Positions 27,653 through 35,389 of a stretch of 64,000 nucleotides of DNA are shown here, piece after piece; within the stretch, counting starts at the first letter, position 1, and each line of letters starts with the position of its first letter. A model generated the notes under the pieces. It was not told where the DNA came from and did no database searches. It saw only the letters and a program-made list of their open reading frames with translations. Made by a program: the position numbers and the translations under genes. This DNA is from Thiomicrorhabdus sp965603495 (GTDB lineage Bacteria; Pseudomonadota; Gammaproteobacteria; Thiomicrospirales; Thiomicrospiraceae): NCBI GenBank assembly GCA_965603495.1, contig CBFDDF010000006.1:62001-126000 (forward strand), given 5' to 3'.

Positions 27653-28564
27653 CTACTTCATGGACAACTCATTTCTCGCTGAAAAACACACCGTATCACA
27701 ATGTTTTATCTCAAACTCCAGTGTCGAATGCATTAATTGAAATTGCGTTTGTAAACAGGTTTTTAAAGCCTTTTTAACGGATTCAAGCTGTTCAATATCT
27801 TCAATCACCACATGTGCTTCCAAGGCATTGTCATGTTCATCCAGTTGCCATAAATGAACATGATGCACATTTTTTACCCCCTCAACCGCTTCCATCACCT
27901 GAATCACTTCTTCAATAACGATGCCTTCTGGTGCGCCCTGCATCAAAATATGAATGGTTATAGGTAACATGCTCGCTGCTTGATACAGCACATAGGCTGC
28001 AATCAATAACGTTAAGGCTGTATCGGTCCAATACCAGTCATATAGAATAATAAGAGTTCCTGCAATAATCACCCCAAGAGACGCCAAAGCATCGGACACA
28101 TTATGTAAAAAAGCGGCACGAATGTTCATGCTACTTTTTGACATTCGATAGGTTAGTATCGCAGTTACCACATCAATAACCAACGCAATGGTGGCGACGA
28201 TCACTACCATCCAGCCTTCTATAATTTGTGGTTCAAACATGCGCCACAATGCTTCAGATACTAAGTACAATCCTACAATTACTAAGGTAATAAGGTTGAT
28301 CAAAGTCGCAATCACTTCGGCTCGTTTATAGCCAAACGTTTTAAAGTGATCGGCTGGTTTTCTGCCAATTTTACGTGCCACCCATGCAATTAATAACGAC
28401 GCGGCATCACTAAAATTATGCAACGCATCGGCAATCAATGCCAAGCTGCCTGAGACAATGCCGCCAATAACTTGCGCCAAGGTCAATAGAATATTAATCG
28501 CAATGGCCCAACCTAATTTTCGGTCGTCCATCGCATCGATATCATGATGGTGATGATGTTCCAT
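27653..28564 (-). CDS. Cation diffusion facilitator, probable Zn/Cd/Co efflux
   Basis: The 303-residue protein has a histidine-rich N-terminus (EHHHHHD), six membrane segments and the two CDF metal-site signatures ADALHNFSD (TM2) and FLHNVSD (TM5), then a C-terminal cytoplasmic domain (KNVHHVHLWQLDEHDNALEAHV). CzcD/ZitB-like proteins exchange cytoplasmic divalent metals for protons. It is a single gene, transcribed towards the repeat region. Confidence 0.93.
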   Translation of the reverse strand: MEHHHHHDIDAMDDRKLGWAIAINILLTLAQVIGGIVSGSLALIADALHNFSDAASLLIAWVARKIGRKPADHFKTFGYKRAEVIATLINLITLVIVGLYLVSEALWRMFEPQIIEGWMVVIVATIALVIDVVTAILTYRMSKSSMNIRAAFLHNVSDALASLGVIIAGTLIILYDWYWTDTALTLLIAAYVLYQAASMLPITIHILMQGAPEGIVIEEVIQVMEAVEGVKNVHHVHLWQLDEHDNALEAHVVIEDIEQLESVKKALKTCLQTQFQLMHSTLEFEIKHCDTVCFSARNELSMK

Positions 28565-28737
28565 ATATCCCGTCCTAATGTGAAGATCTCTTAGCCAAGT
28601 TAGCGCATTTCTTCTAGTTTACCTTTAGGCGTTCGGGGTCAGAGTAATAACTTTTAATTCAAGACTAATTAAATCGATGGAACTAGGCTTGTTTTAAAAC
28701 CAGTCTCTTGTCTTAATAATGCAAAAAGCCCGAGTGA

Positions 28738-28747
28738 CCAGGCCTGG
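28738..28747. repeat. CCAGGCCTGG palindrome, intergenic
   Basis: Exact core between the CDF gene and the DUF1508 gene. The context GTGACCAGG...CCTGGTAGG is not complementary beyond the core and there is no T run, so it is not an obvious terminator. Confidence 0.9.
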
Positions 28748-28818
28748 TAGGTTTATTGATGGCTGTTTCCCCCGAGAGGGGTGAGGTCTGATAAGGGTAT
28801 TTAAGGATAGTTAATTTA

Positions 28819-28992
28819 TTAACCTTGGCAGCTTACATGTCCCAATAGTTTTGCATTTTCAACACAGTCTGATTTGTTAACATAACCTTGCGATGATGCT
28901 CCTACAATATTTCCATTGGCTGCAGTAGCTCTCCAACGCCATTTACCACTTTCGTCTTTATAAATTTCACAAACACCTTTATCTGTCGCCAT
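28819..28992 (-). CDS. YegP-like DUF1508 small protein
   Basis: A 57-residue frame below common ORF cut-offs. It reads MATDKGVCEIYKDESGKWRW then RATAANGNIVGASSQGYVNK, with the E-I-Y-K-D...G-x-W-R-W/F-R...A-A-N-G-x-I...S-x-G-Y pattern of the DUF1508 (UPF0339) domain. Standalone one-domain members of this size are common. AAAGGA lies about eight bases before this ATG; a second ATG immediately upstream (28995) is also possible. Two cysteines (in GVCEI and SDC) plus C55 are present. The function of the family is not established. Confidence 0.8.
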   Translation of the reverse strand: MATDKGVCEIYKDESGKWRWRATAANGNIVGASSQGYVNKSDCVENAKLLGHVSCQG

Positions 28993-29235
28993 CATAATTC
29001 CTTTGTCGTATTATATGCGTAATTGCACTATGTATTTATATAGGTAAAATTATGATTTTTCAAGGTTTTTTAAATTAGGTAAAAAAGGGGGCTTCAGTCT
29101 GACCCTTACAACATTAATAGAGCATGATTGTTGAGGTATAAGCTTGAGCCAAATCAATAGAATCGTCAATTTGGCAATGGTTGTAGGGTTCTTGCAATGT
29201 TGCACTATGTGCGTTCGGCTGTTTTGATGAGCCGA

Positions 29236-29625
29236 TTATTCGTTGGCGAGGGTAACGGTTACACCTTTGTTGGTAATCAAGTAGTCTCTGCCCATGCCGC
29301 TGTTTGCTAAGGTGCCTGTAATATTGTGCTGTCCTCGAACGACATTGCCAACCGGTATGTTGTGACCATTTATTTCGCAATGAACAGTGCCGAGATCGTA
29401 TTCATGACAAAAACGTTTTTTATTGTAGGATGCGGTGCCTTCAATAACACAGCCTTTGGCTTCACCTTGGATCACTAGCAGCTTGACGGGTTGTGGTTCT
29501 GTTCCTTGAACGGCGTTCAGTAAAATGGCTCGGGTCGGCAGAGGTTCGTTAGCGTGACTGATTAGGGGTGTGCTAAGTAGGCTAATGCTGAGTAGGTTTA
29601 AAATCATAGTGCGACGATGAAACAT
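29236..29625 (-). CDS. Small exported protein, TraB/VirB10-like beta domain (paralogue 1)
   Basis: The start at 29625 is chosen because GGAGGG lies eight bases upstream and a signal peptide follows (ILNLLSISLLSTPLISHA); this gives 129 residues. The mature part reads TRAILLN..., PQPVKLLVIQGEAKGCVIEG, HCEINGHNIPVG and VVRGQHNITGTLANSG. The order of an A-I-L-L-N strand, P-x-P-V-x-L, KGC-x-x-x-G-x-A and a V-x-G...G-x-x-G segment resembles the C-terminal barrel of TraB/VirB10 conjugation proteins reduced to a single domain, but this is my inference. A clear paralogue lies at 57414-57812, and a 29-bp upstream block is also shared. Periplasmic location likely; function unknown. Confidence 0.7.
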   Translation of the reverse strand: MFHRRTMILNLLSISLLSTPLISHANEPLPTRAILLNAVQGTEPQPVKLLVIQGEAKGCVIEGTASYNKKRFCHEYDLGTVHCEINGHNIPVGNVVRGQHNITGTLANSGMGRDYLITNKGVTVTLANE

Positions 29626-29679
29626 ATAAATACCCTCCAAAAATGAAATATCAGTATCTCTTAATATGTCTTTAAATAG

Positions 29680-29708
29680 CAATAAAAACAACCATTTAAT
29701 TTAATAGT
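29680..29708 (-). promoter_or_regulatory. Upstream block shared with the paralogue at 57.8 kb
   Basis: CAATAAAAACAACCATTTAA and the following nine bases match 57953-57981 at 27 of 29 positions. It lies 55-83 bases upstream of the gene. Looser similarity continues on both sides (AATATCAG near 29647). A promoter or operator duplicated with the gene is the simplest reading. Confidence 0.55.
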
Positions 29709-29860
29709 CCAGGTATAAAGTAAAAATATATAAGCGTAAAAAGCGTCTCTAGTGACGTGAAGCCAGAATGACTAAATAGAAGGTCTATAAATATTGAAAA
29801 GGCTTCTCAACCGTTGATGAAAAATCAAAGATATCGAGTCTGGCCACAAATTAAATATAA

Positions 29861-29877
29861 CCAGGCCTGGTAGGTTT
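29861..29877 (+). repeat. CCAGGCCTGG palindrome with T-rich right flank
   Basis: Exact core at 29861-29870 followed by TAGGTTTTTC. The left arm lacks the matching CCT, so it is a short stem and at best a weak terminator upstream of the GNAT gene. Confidence 0.75.
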
Positions 29878-29962
29878 TTCTATACAAAGTTGACATACCT
29901 AGAGACTCCAAATTACGATATCTAATGATAGTTAACAATTAAAATCGGGAGTTACTGAGCGC

Positions 29963-30484
29963 ATGGACTCGAATATCATTGTAAGAGATGAAACGGAAGC
30001 TGATGTCGTATCGATCAATGAAGTGACGGTGGCTGCATTTAACGCCCTTGAGATTAGTAATCACACCGAGCAGTTTATTATCGAAGCGCTACGTGACGCC
30101 AATGCCCTTTCTGTCTCACTGGTTGCAGAGATGCAGGGGCGTGTGATTGGGCATGTCGCGTTTTCGCCGGTGACGATGTCAGATGGTACAAAAAACTGGT
30201 ACGGTCTAGGGCCGGTTTCGGTTTTGCCGGAGTTTCAGAAGCAGGGGATTGGTAAAGCACTGATACATGAGGGGCTGTCCCGACTAAAAGAGATGAATGC
30301 GCAGGGATGTTGTCTCGTAGGCCACCCAGAATATTATAAGAAATTTGGATTTAAGAATCCGTCGGAACTTGAGTGTGAAGGGGTGCCACTTGAGGTATTC
30401 TTCGCGCTGTCTTTCAATGGTGAACTGCCCAGGGGAAAGGTCTCTTTTCATAAGGCGTTCCTAGCAGATGGCGAACAAAAATAA
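29963..30484 (+). CDS. GNAT N-acetyltransferase, YhbS-like
   Basis: 173 residues with the acetyl-CoA pocket motif VLPEFQKQGIGKALI (R/Q-x-x-G-x-G/A) around 95-109 and the YhbS-type GHPEYYKKFGFK segment after it. The family acetylates small molecules or proteins; the substrate here is unknown. GGGAG lies about 11 bases before the ATG. It stands alone between palindrome-bearing spacers. Confidence 0.85.
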   Translation: MDSNIIVRDETEADVVSINEVTVAAFNALEISNHTEQFIIEALRDANALSVSLVAEMQGRVIGHVAFSPVTMSDGTKNWYGLGPVSVLPEFQKQGIGKALIHEGLSRLKEMNAQGCCLVGHPEYYKKFGFKNPSELECEGVPLEVFFALSFNGELPRGKVSFHKAFLADGEQK

Positions 30485-30818
30485 CTGGGATCAGAGTAAA
30501 ATTAAATAATTCTCCAAATCCCCGCCCCGAAGCAAGTGCCCCTTATAACGAGAACCGAAGTTCTGCTACTCAATTCTGCAATATGGACACGTGATGTAGT
30601 TCGCACTATAATCGAAAATATTACAAAGCTTAGCCTGGATGTCTCTAGTCGTCTTTATATTCTCATTAATAGCTTATGTAATTGTGAAAGGGTTTGAGCT
30701 CAAGTTTTAGTTTTTTAGGCGCTAAAAGTATATTTTTCATCTGTATGCCGTGGCTGAAAATTAAGATGGGTATCTCAGACTATTAACTGTCTTGTTTAAT
30801 GCACAAATGGAGAAACCA
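30485..30818. other. 334-bp intergenic region
   Basis: It starts with GGGATCAGAGTAAAATTAAA, which resembles GGGGTCAGAGTAATAACTTT at 28637 in another spacer. No gene, hairpin terminator or clear promoter was recognised otherwise. Confidence 0.5.
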
Positions 30819-31166
30819 ATGAAAGACTTTCCTGCACACTATGAAGAACTGAATATTTGGATGGAGAAACTTGGCGTTGCAATCCCTGGTGTGATGCAGG
30901 GGTTCGGAGCCTTGCATAAAGCTAGCCTGACAGATGGAGCGCTTGATGGTAAAACGAAGGAGTTGATTGCTCTGGGTATTGCCATTACGGTTCGTTGCGA
31001 TGGCTGTATTTCCTTTCATGTACATGATGCACTCAAGGCTGGAGCCAGTAAGGAGGAGATCGCTGAAACAGTCTCCGTTGCTATTTTAATGGGGGGTGGA
31101 CCTTCGGTCGTGTATGGCATTGAAGCGATGCAGGCAGTCAGTCAGTTCCAAGAGAAAGGTTTATAA
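30819..31166 (+). CDS. AhpD-like/carboxymuconolactone decarboxylase family protein
   Basis: ATG 30819 has GGAG six bases upstream and is preferred over two earlier in-frame Met codons; it gives 115 residues. The family signature KELIALGIAITVRCDGCISFHVHDAL holds the C-x-x-C-x-x-x-H redox pair of AhpD-like proteins. These are typically peroxidase or hydroperoxide-related thiol proteins rather than decarboxylases. A long palindromic terminator follows. Confidence 0.85.
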   Translation: MKDFPAHYEELNIWMEKLGVAIPGVMQGFGALHKASLTDGALDGKTKELIALGIAITVRCDGCISFHVHDALKAGASKEEIAETVSVAILMGGGPSVVYGIEAMQAVSQFQEKGL

Positions 31167-31262
31167 AACGCTGTATAGCCAATAATATACCTAACAAGAC
31201 AATCAAACAGACATGTAAAGATCTGTAGCTTTTTGTGTGTTTGCAGCGCGCATTTTTTACAT

Positions 31263-31304
31263 AAAAAAGCCCTAGTGACCAGGCCTGGTCACTAGGGCTT
31301 TTTT
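31263..31304. terminator. 42-bp perfect palindrome, bidirectional terminator with CCAGGCCTGG core
   Basis: The arms AAAAAAGCCCTAGTGACCAG match perfectly about the centre at 31283/31284, with six A on one side and six T on the other. It lies between the convergent AhpD-like and MscS genes and can stop both. Confidence 0.95.
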
Positions 31305-31338
31305 GTAGCGTTGATCACAACAGGCTCAGCGAGCCCCA

Positions 31339-32973
31339 CTAATCAACTTTATAAAAAGTCTTAATTTTTTCAATCAGCTCGACCTCTGAAATACCCACTA
31401 AATTTTCAAATATACCCTTTGCAAAACAGTCAATGCTTTCAGGGTAATCAATCATGATCTTGCGTAAAACAGAACGCCTTAGAACCAGCACTTCGGCTTG
31501 GTCAGTGACCTCCCCGCTCCAAGAGGTCTGGCCGTTAGCGAAACAACACGCTTGCCCGCCAATAATCGCGCCTGCAAAAGCCTCTTCACTCGGTTCGCTT
31601 GGCGCGCCGAGTAAAAATGCATCACGTGCTTCCTGATCGGCAATCAAGCTGCCTAGGCTGTGAAATAGTGCATAAGGATCCCTGGTTGCGAGGGCTGCAT
31701 TCTTAACCAAAACAGACGCTATCGGGCCGACATGATAAGTCAGCTCTTCCGTTATGGTCTCCAGGAATTGAGCAGACCAATTACCACTCGATTGACCAGA
31801 CGCACTGTCCAGCATCTGGTCTTTGCGCGTCCGCATAATATGACTCGGCAGGAGTATGCGGCCCGATATTAATAGATATAAATTACCAATATCCTTTGTA
31901 GTGAATGCAAACTCTTCACCGCGCGTAAACAGCTGATATTGACACTCTTCAGATAAGACCTCAATCGCGGCAGGTTGTAGACCCTTTAAAAACGGCAATT
32001 CTGTGAGTAACTTGTAACAAGATCCAGTAAATCTTTCTGAAAAGCCACCAGCAGAAGTTTGGTTCTGCGCCTTTCCGTTTAATAGTGCCTTGCTAATATG
32101 GCCTTCATTGATATTAGGAGACATATTGCCTGACCAGGAATACGCCATAGGTATTTGCTCTCTCTGAAGTGCATACCAGAGACGCTCAAGAATATCTGAA
32201 GCAACCTCTTCATAGCGCATCATATTGTAGGTGAAAAAACTGAACTGATATTTCAGTGATCCACTATAGGCATCGACGCCTCGCAGAATGGTGCTGGGTG
32301 AAGGGTCATGCTCCAAATCAAGAATGGACTGCTGCATCACTGTTTGGCATATGCGTATAACCTTGCCAGGAGGAACGTCTGCCGGCACACAAAAATCTAT
32401 TTCATAAGCCGTTGCCACATCATAGGGATGAATCTCTATCGGGCTAGTCGTAAAATCCGAATTCGGTAGCATAACCAAACGATCTTCAAGGTTTTTAATC
32501 GTGATAGATCGCCACGTCATCGCAACCACACGCCCCTCGATCTCATTCAAACGAATAAAATCACCTATTCGGATCGGGTGTTCTATCTCCAAAGCAACAC
32601 CTGAAAATAGATCCCCTAGGGTTGCCTGTAGTGCAAAACCAAGTACCACTGAAAGCACTGCAGAAGTCGCCATTAAGCTCGTTATATCTGCATCAAAAAT
32701 ATAGTGCGCAACAATGATAATAACGAAACTATAAATAATCACTCTAGCGATTAATAAGACAAGATCAGAGGATGCTCGTGGCTTAGCGCGCTTAAAATAG
32801 ACGTTAATAACCAGGTAAACAATAGAGCGAGCAATCGCGATTCCCAGTACAACAACCATTGAAATCCAAAGAAGCTTCAAAACGGTGCCATCTGCAATGA
32901 TATTCTGGTCAAAAAGTACTAAATAAAACAGCCCTAAAACGGCGCCTAACGCATAGATATATAAAGTGTTCAT
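31339..32973 (-). CDS. MscS-type mechanosensitive channel with C-terminal cyclic-nucleotide-binding-like domain
   Basis: 544 residues. Three to four membrane helices (5-120) lead into the MscS pore and beta domain (SAVLSVVLGFALQATLGDLFSGVALEIEHPIRIGDFIRL... then LPNSDF). From about residue 312 a cNMP-binding-like domain starts (LPFLKGLQPAAIEVLSEECQ... YLLISGRI) and resumes after an insertion at GAIIGGQACCFANG...AEVLVLRRSVLRKIMIDYPE. The phosphate-binding cassette lacks the usual GE...R-x-A residues, so it may bind something else or nothing. It overlaps the upstream haem-sensor gene by four bases (ATGA), indicating one operon and possibly one complex. Confidence 0.88.
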   Translation of the reverse strand: MNTLYIYALGAVLGLFYLVLFDQNIIADGTVLKLLWISMVVVLGIAIARSIVYLVINVYFKRAKPRASSDLVLLIARVIIYSFVIIIVAHYIFDADITSLMATSAVLSVVLGFALQATLGDLFSGVALEIEHPIRIGDFIRLNEIEGRVVAMTWRSITIKNLEDRLVMLPNSDFTTSPIEIHPYDVATAYEIDFCVPADVPPGKVIRICQTVMQQSILDLEHDPSPSTILRGVDAYSGSLKYQFSFFTYNMMRYEEVASDILERLWYALQREQIPMAYSWSGNMSPNINEGHISKALLNGKAQNQTSAGGFSERFTGSCYKLLTELPFLKGLQPAAIEVLSEECQYQLFTRGEEFAFTTKDIGNLYLLISGRILLPSHIMRTRKDQMLDSASGQSSGNWSAQFLETITEELTYHVGPIASVLVKNAALATRDPYALFHSLGSLIADQEARDAFLLGAPSEPSEEAFAGAIIGGQACCFANGQTSWSGEVTDQAEVLVLRRSVLRKIMIDYPESIDCFAKGIFENLVGISEVELIEKIKTFYKVD

Positions 32974-33848
32974 TTGCGCTTACCGATTAGATCAACCGCG
33001 TGTTTAACGCTAACACGAAGTCGATCAATGGCCTTTTCAAGGGTCTCAAACTGCCCGCCAAACTTATCGGCGTCATACTTTTCAGGACATTTATCAAGAC
33101 TGATATCCTCAGTCACTCGCGTAATGATTTCCAGTGGATAGCTAACGTAACGCCTAAAAATAAACATAAATACAACAAAGGTCATCAAGAAGATAAAAAC
33201 TAAAGCCCCTATTGTCATCAACATACTATTTTTTGCAGCGGTCCATGCTAAATCAGTGGGAACCTCAACAATCTGGGCACCAACCACCTCATTCATTCGC
33301 CAGCCAAATCCATTAGACGAACCATATTTTTTCAACATAGACGCGGGTGCATTTTCTGGTGTGCTATGACACGCTAAACAACTCGCATTGGTAATTCGAA
33401 TAGGACGAGCGACATAGAATTTCTCATTATCACCTTGTTTAATAACACCTGAAATCTCTGTCTCTGCTGAATCCTTCTGGAATTTACGAATCAAACTTAC
33501 CTCCCAGTCACTCGCACGATCATCCACATTTGTTGGATTAAGTGCCGCTTCTCTGTAGGTAAAGTCTGGAAAATCTTTCTTTAAATTAGCAAGAGTGGTC
33601 TGCGCAGAATAAGAGGGGACTGTCTGAGGACGGAATTCAGCAGAGACATGCGCATTAAGTAAAGGTCTAACCTCTTTAATCGTATAGGTTCTAATGGCCG
33701 TTGCGACGCCCATTAACAACTCAGCATTGTTGATGATTTGTTCTTCTGCTTGACGAGTTTCTACTTTATAAGAAATTAAACTCGCTACCCCTAAACCGAC
33801 AATAAGACAAAACGTGATTATCCAAATAAATCGAAACTCTAACCGCAT
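32970..33848 (-). CDS. Membrane sensor with DUF3365 (Tll0287-like) c-type haem domain and HAMP-like segment
   Basis: 292 residues: an N-terminal membrane helix (8-28), a periplasmic domain of the DUF3365/Tll0287 type with a single c-haem site CLACH at 157-161, a second helix (about 208-231) and a cytoplasmic HAMP-like stretch (RRYVSYPLEIITRVTEDIS...). No kinase, cyclase or methyl-accepting output domain follows. Its only evident partner is the MscS-like channel, whose start codon overlaps its stop. By analogy to other DUF3365 sensors it probably detects redox state or a gas ligand in the periplasm; signalling to the channel is inference. Confidence 0.85.
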   Translation of the reverse strand: MRLEFRFIWIITFCLIVGLGVASLISYKVETRQAEEQIINNAELLMGVATAIRTYTIKEVRPLLNAHVSAEFRPQTVPSYSAQTTLANLKKDFPDFTYREAALNPTNVDDRASDWEVSLIRKFQKDSAETEISGVIKQGDNEKFYVARPIRITNASCLACHSTPENAPASMLKKYGSSNGFGWRMNEVVGAQIVEVPTDLAWTAAKNSMLMTIGALVFIFLMTFVVFMFIFRRYVSYPLEIITRVTEDISLDKCPEKYDADKFGGQFETLEKAIDRLRVSVKHAVDLIGKRK

Positions 33849-34001
33849 ATAATTCCCCTAAATAAAAGTAAGTATACTTTACAGTATATGTAGGGATTTC
33901 TGCATAAAAACATCGCTTATTGAAAGAGAGAAACCAGTGGGTCAGGATCGATTGAAAACCAGGCAGTTGGGTTGATATGGGTTAATAAGGATTAATAATG
34001 A

Positions 34002-34041
34002 AAAAAGCCCTAGTTACCAGGCCTGGTAACTAGGGCTTTTT
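34002..34041. terminator. 40-bp perfect palindrome, bidirectional terminator with CCAGGCCTGG core
   Basis: The arms AAAAAGCCCTAGTTACCAGG pair perfectly. The inner flank (GTTACC) differs from the 31263 element (GTGACC), but the right half changes to match. It sits just beyond the soxZ stop. Confidence 0.93.
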
Positions 34042-34062
34042 AGTTTTTTATGAGACAGATTA

Positions 34063-34374
34063 TTACTTCAGTGTAATAGATTCCGTACCCGTTTCACCGG
34101 TGTTATCGGTTAACTTAATGGTGACTTTGTCTCCTGCATTGGCTTTTACTTTTACGGCTAGGTAAGGGTTGGCTGAAACCGCGCCTGACCATTGGGCATC
34201 AATGGCTTTTGTGCCATTGACTAAAACCTGTACCGTATCGATAAATTTAGCAGGGAAAGGCTTGCCTGTTTTCTTATCCATGCGAACCCCAGATTCCATA
34301 GGGTGTTTAATAAGCGCCTTTACTTCAGCAATGCCGTTTGTTGATTTACCACGTATTCTGATTTTAATAGTCAT
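34063..34374 (-). CDS. soxZ: Thiosulfate oxidation carrier protein SoxZ
   Basis: The 103-residue protein matches SoxZ: IKIRIRG start, VKALIKHPMESG, the DKKTGKPFPAKFIDTVQV block and a two-sheet Ig-like fold. SoxZ partners SoxY, which carries sulfur intermediates in the periplasm. It has no signal peptide of its own, as usual, and is exported with SoxY. It lies 68 bases after soxY. Other sox genes are absent here, as in Thiomicrospira-type genomes where sox genes are scattered. Confidence 0.95.
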   Translation of the reverse strand: MTIKIRIRGKSTNGIAEVKALIKHPMESGVRMDKKTGKPFPAKFIDTVQVLVNGTKAIDAQWSGAVSANPYLAVKVKANAGDKVTIKLTDNTGETGTESITLK

Positions 34375-34442
34375 GTTGTTTTCCTTTAAATGTATTTATA
34401 CATTTCTTGCAATTTGGTATGAGTAATAAGGGGGGGTTGTGA

Positions 34443-34910
34443 TTAACCGCCACATCCACCAATGGTTACTTTCACTTCTTGTTGTGCTTTAAAGAGCTTG
34501 CCACCGGCTTTAACGACCGCAATGACATCCATTGTTTGTCCCATCTTAATTCGGGTTGAGACATAACCTACTGCACCTGCACCAAAGGTATATTCACACA
34601 CCAGCGGTTGAGGGTTTTTACTTGCCAAAATGGCGATGGACTCAATGCCATCAATACCAGATGCATCTACTGTGACGGGCGTAACCGCTCCGTTCTCTGC
34701 GATGGCAGGCGCTTTAAGAATGATATCGCCAGATTTCGTTGCATTGGCAGAACCGAATACGCTGTTAAGTGCATCGTCTGTTGTTTTGGCTGTAAAAGCC
34801 TTTTTATTCCAGTCCGCTAGAACCGTTGTTGGAATTAGAAGACCGGCGTTTGCAGCAACAACTGCAGCACCTGTGGCTAAACTGTTTTTTAGAAATATTC
34901 TACGTTTCAT
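34443..34910 (-). CDS. soxY: Thiosulfate oxidation carrier protein SoxY
   Basis: 155 residues with a Tat signal peptide (KRRIFLKNSLATGAA), followed by the SoxY fold and the essential C-terminal swinging arm GGCGG, whose cysteine bears the thiosulfate-derived sulfur during oxidation. GGAG precedes the ATG. It forms an operon with soxZ and marks the organism as a sulfur-compound oxidiser. Confidence 0.96.
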   Translation of the reverse strand: MKRRIFLKNSLATGAAVVAANAGLLIPTTVLADWNKKAFTAKTTDDALNSVFGSANATKSGDIILKAPAIAENGAVTPVTVDASGIDGIESIAILASKNPQPLVCEYTFGAGAVGYVSTRIKMGQTMDVIAVVKAGGKLFKAQQEVKVTIGGCGG

Positions 34911-35389
34911 GATGATTGAACTCCTGCTTACAAATTAAAGGGTTTGGAGGTATTTGACGCTTCATTCAATAACCTAGTAATATTCAGTAATGATATTAGA
35001 AGGGGCTAATACTTCCTTAGTTCCAGATTAGGGATTTGATCTAAGTAAAGCAAGTTAATTTATGCTCTGCATTTAACCCTAGCAAAACTATTGAGACGTA
35101 ATAGATTGGGTTTTATCTATTTTATATCAAGGGGTTAGCTATTGTCTACGATGCACCGTTTTTTCTTGAACGTATAAACTATTGTCATTGTTCGTTAAGA
35201 ATTTAAAACCGTTTTTTGACCGAAAAAATTGCATTTTTTTGTGATTCACCAGGCCTGGTAAGTTTAGTTTTAGGCTCTTTTCTGGCGACGTGTCACCGTA
35301 ATTTTGTGGTTCAAACTAGCCAAAATATTCACTCATGCATCGTTTAAGCGATAAACTGAACAGCTCAACTTTAAGCGCAAGGAATCCCC
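34911..35389. other. 479-bp divergent spacer between soxY and cysG
   Basis: An AT-rich region that must hold the soxYZ and cysG promoters. An exact CCAGGCCTGG core occurs at 35249-35258, about 130 bases before cysG, without complementary outer flanks. No gene or other repeat was recognised. Confidence 0.6.
35249..35258. repeat. CCAGGCCTGG palindrome upstream of cysG
   Basis: Exact core, context TCACCAGG...CCTGGTAAG; no T run, so not a terminator. Confidence 0.9.

Noticed and set aside
29114..29380. Minus-strand 88-residue ORF overlapping the TraB-like gene
   Set aside because: It is a different-frame shadow of the exported protein, with no signal peptide, family or ribosome site.
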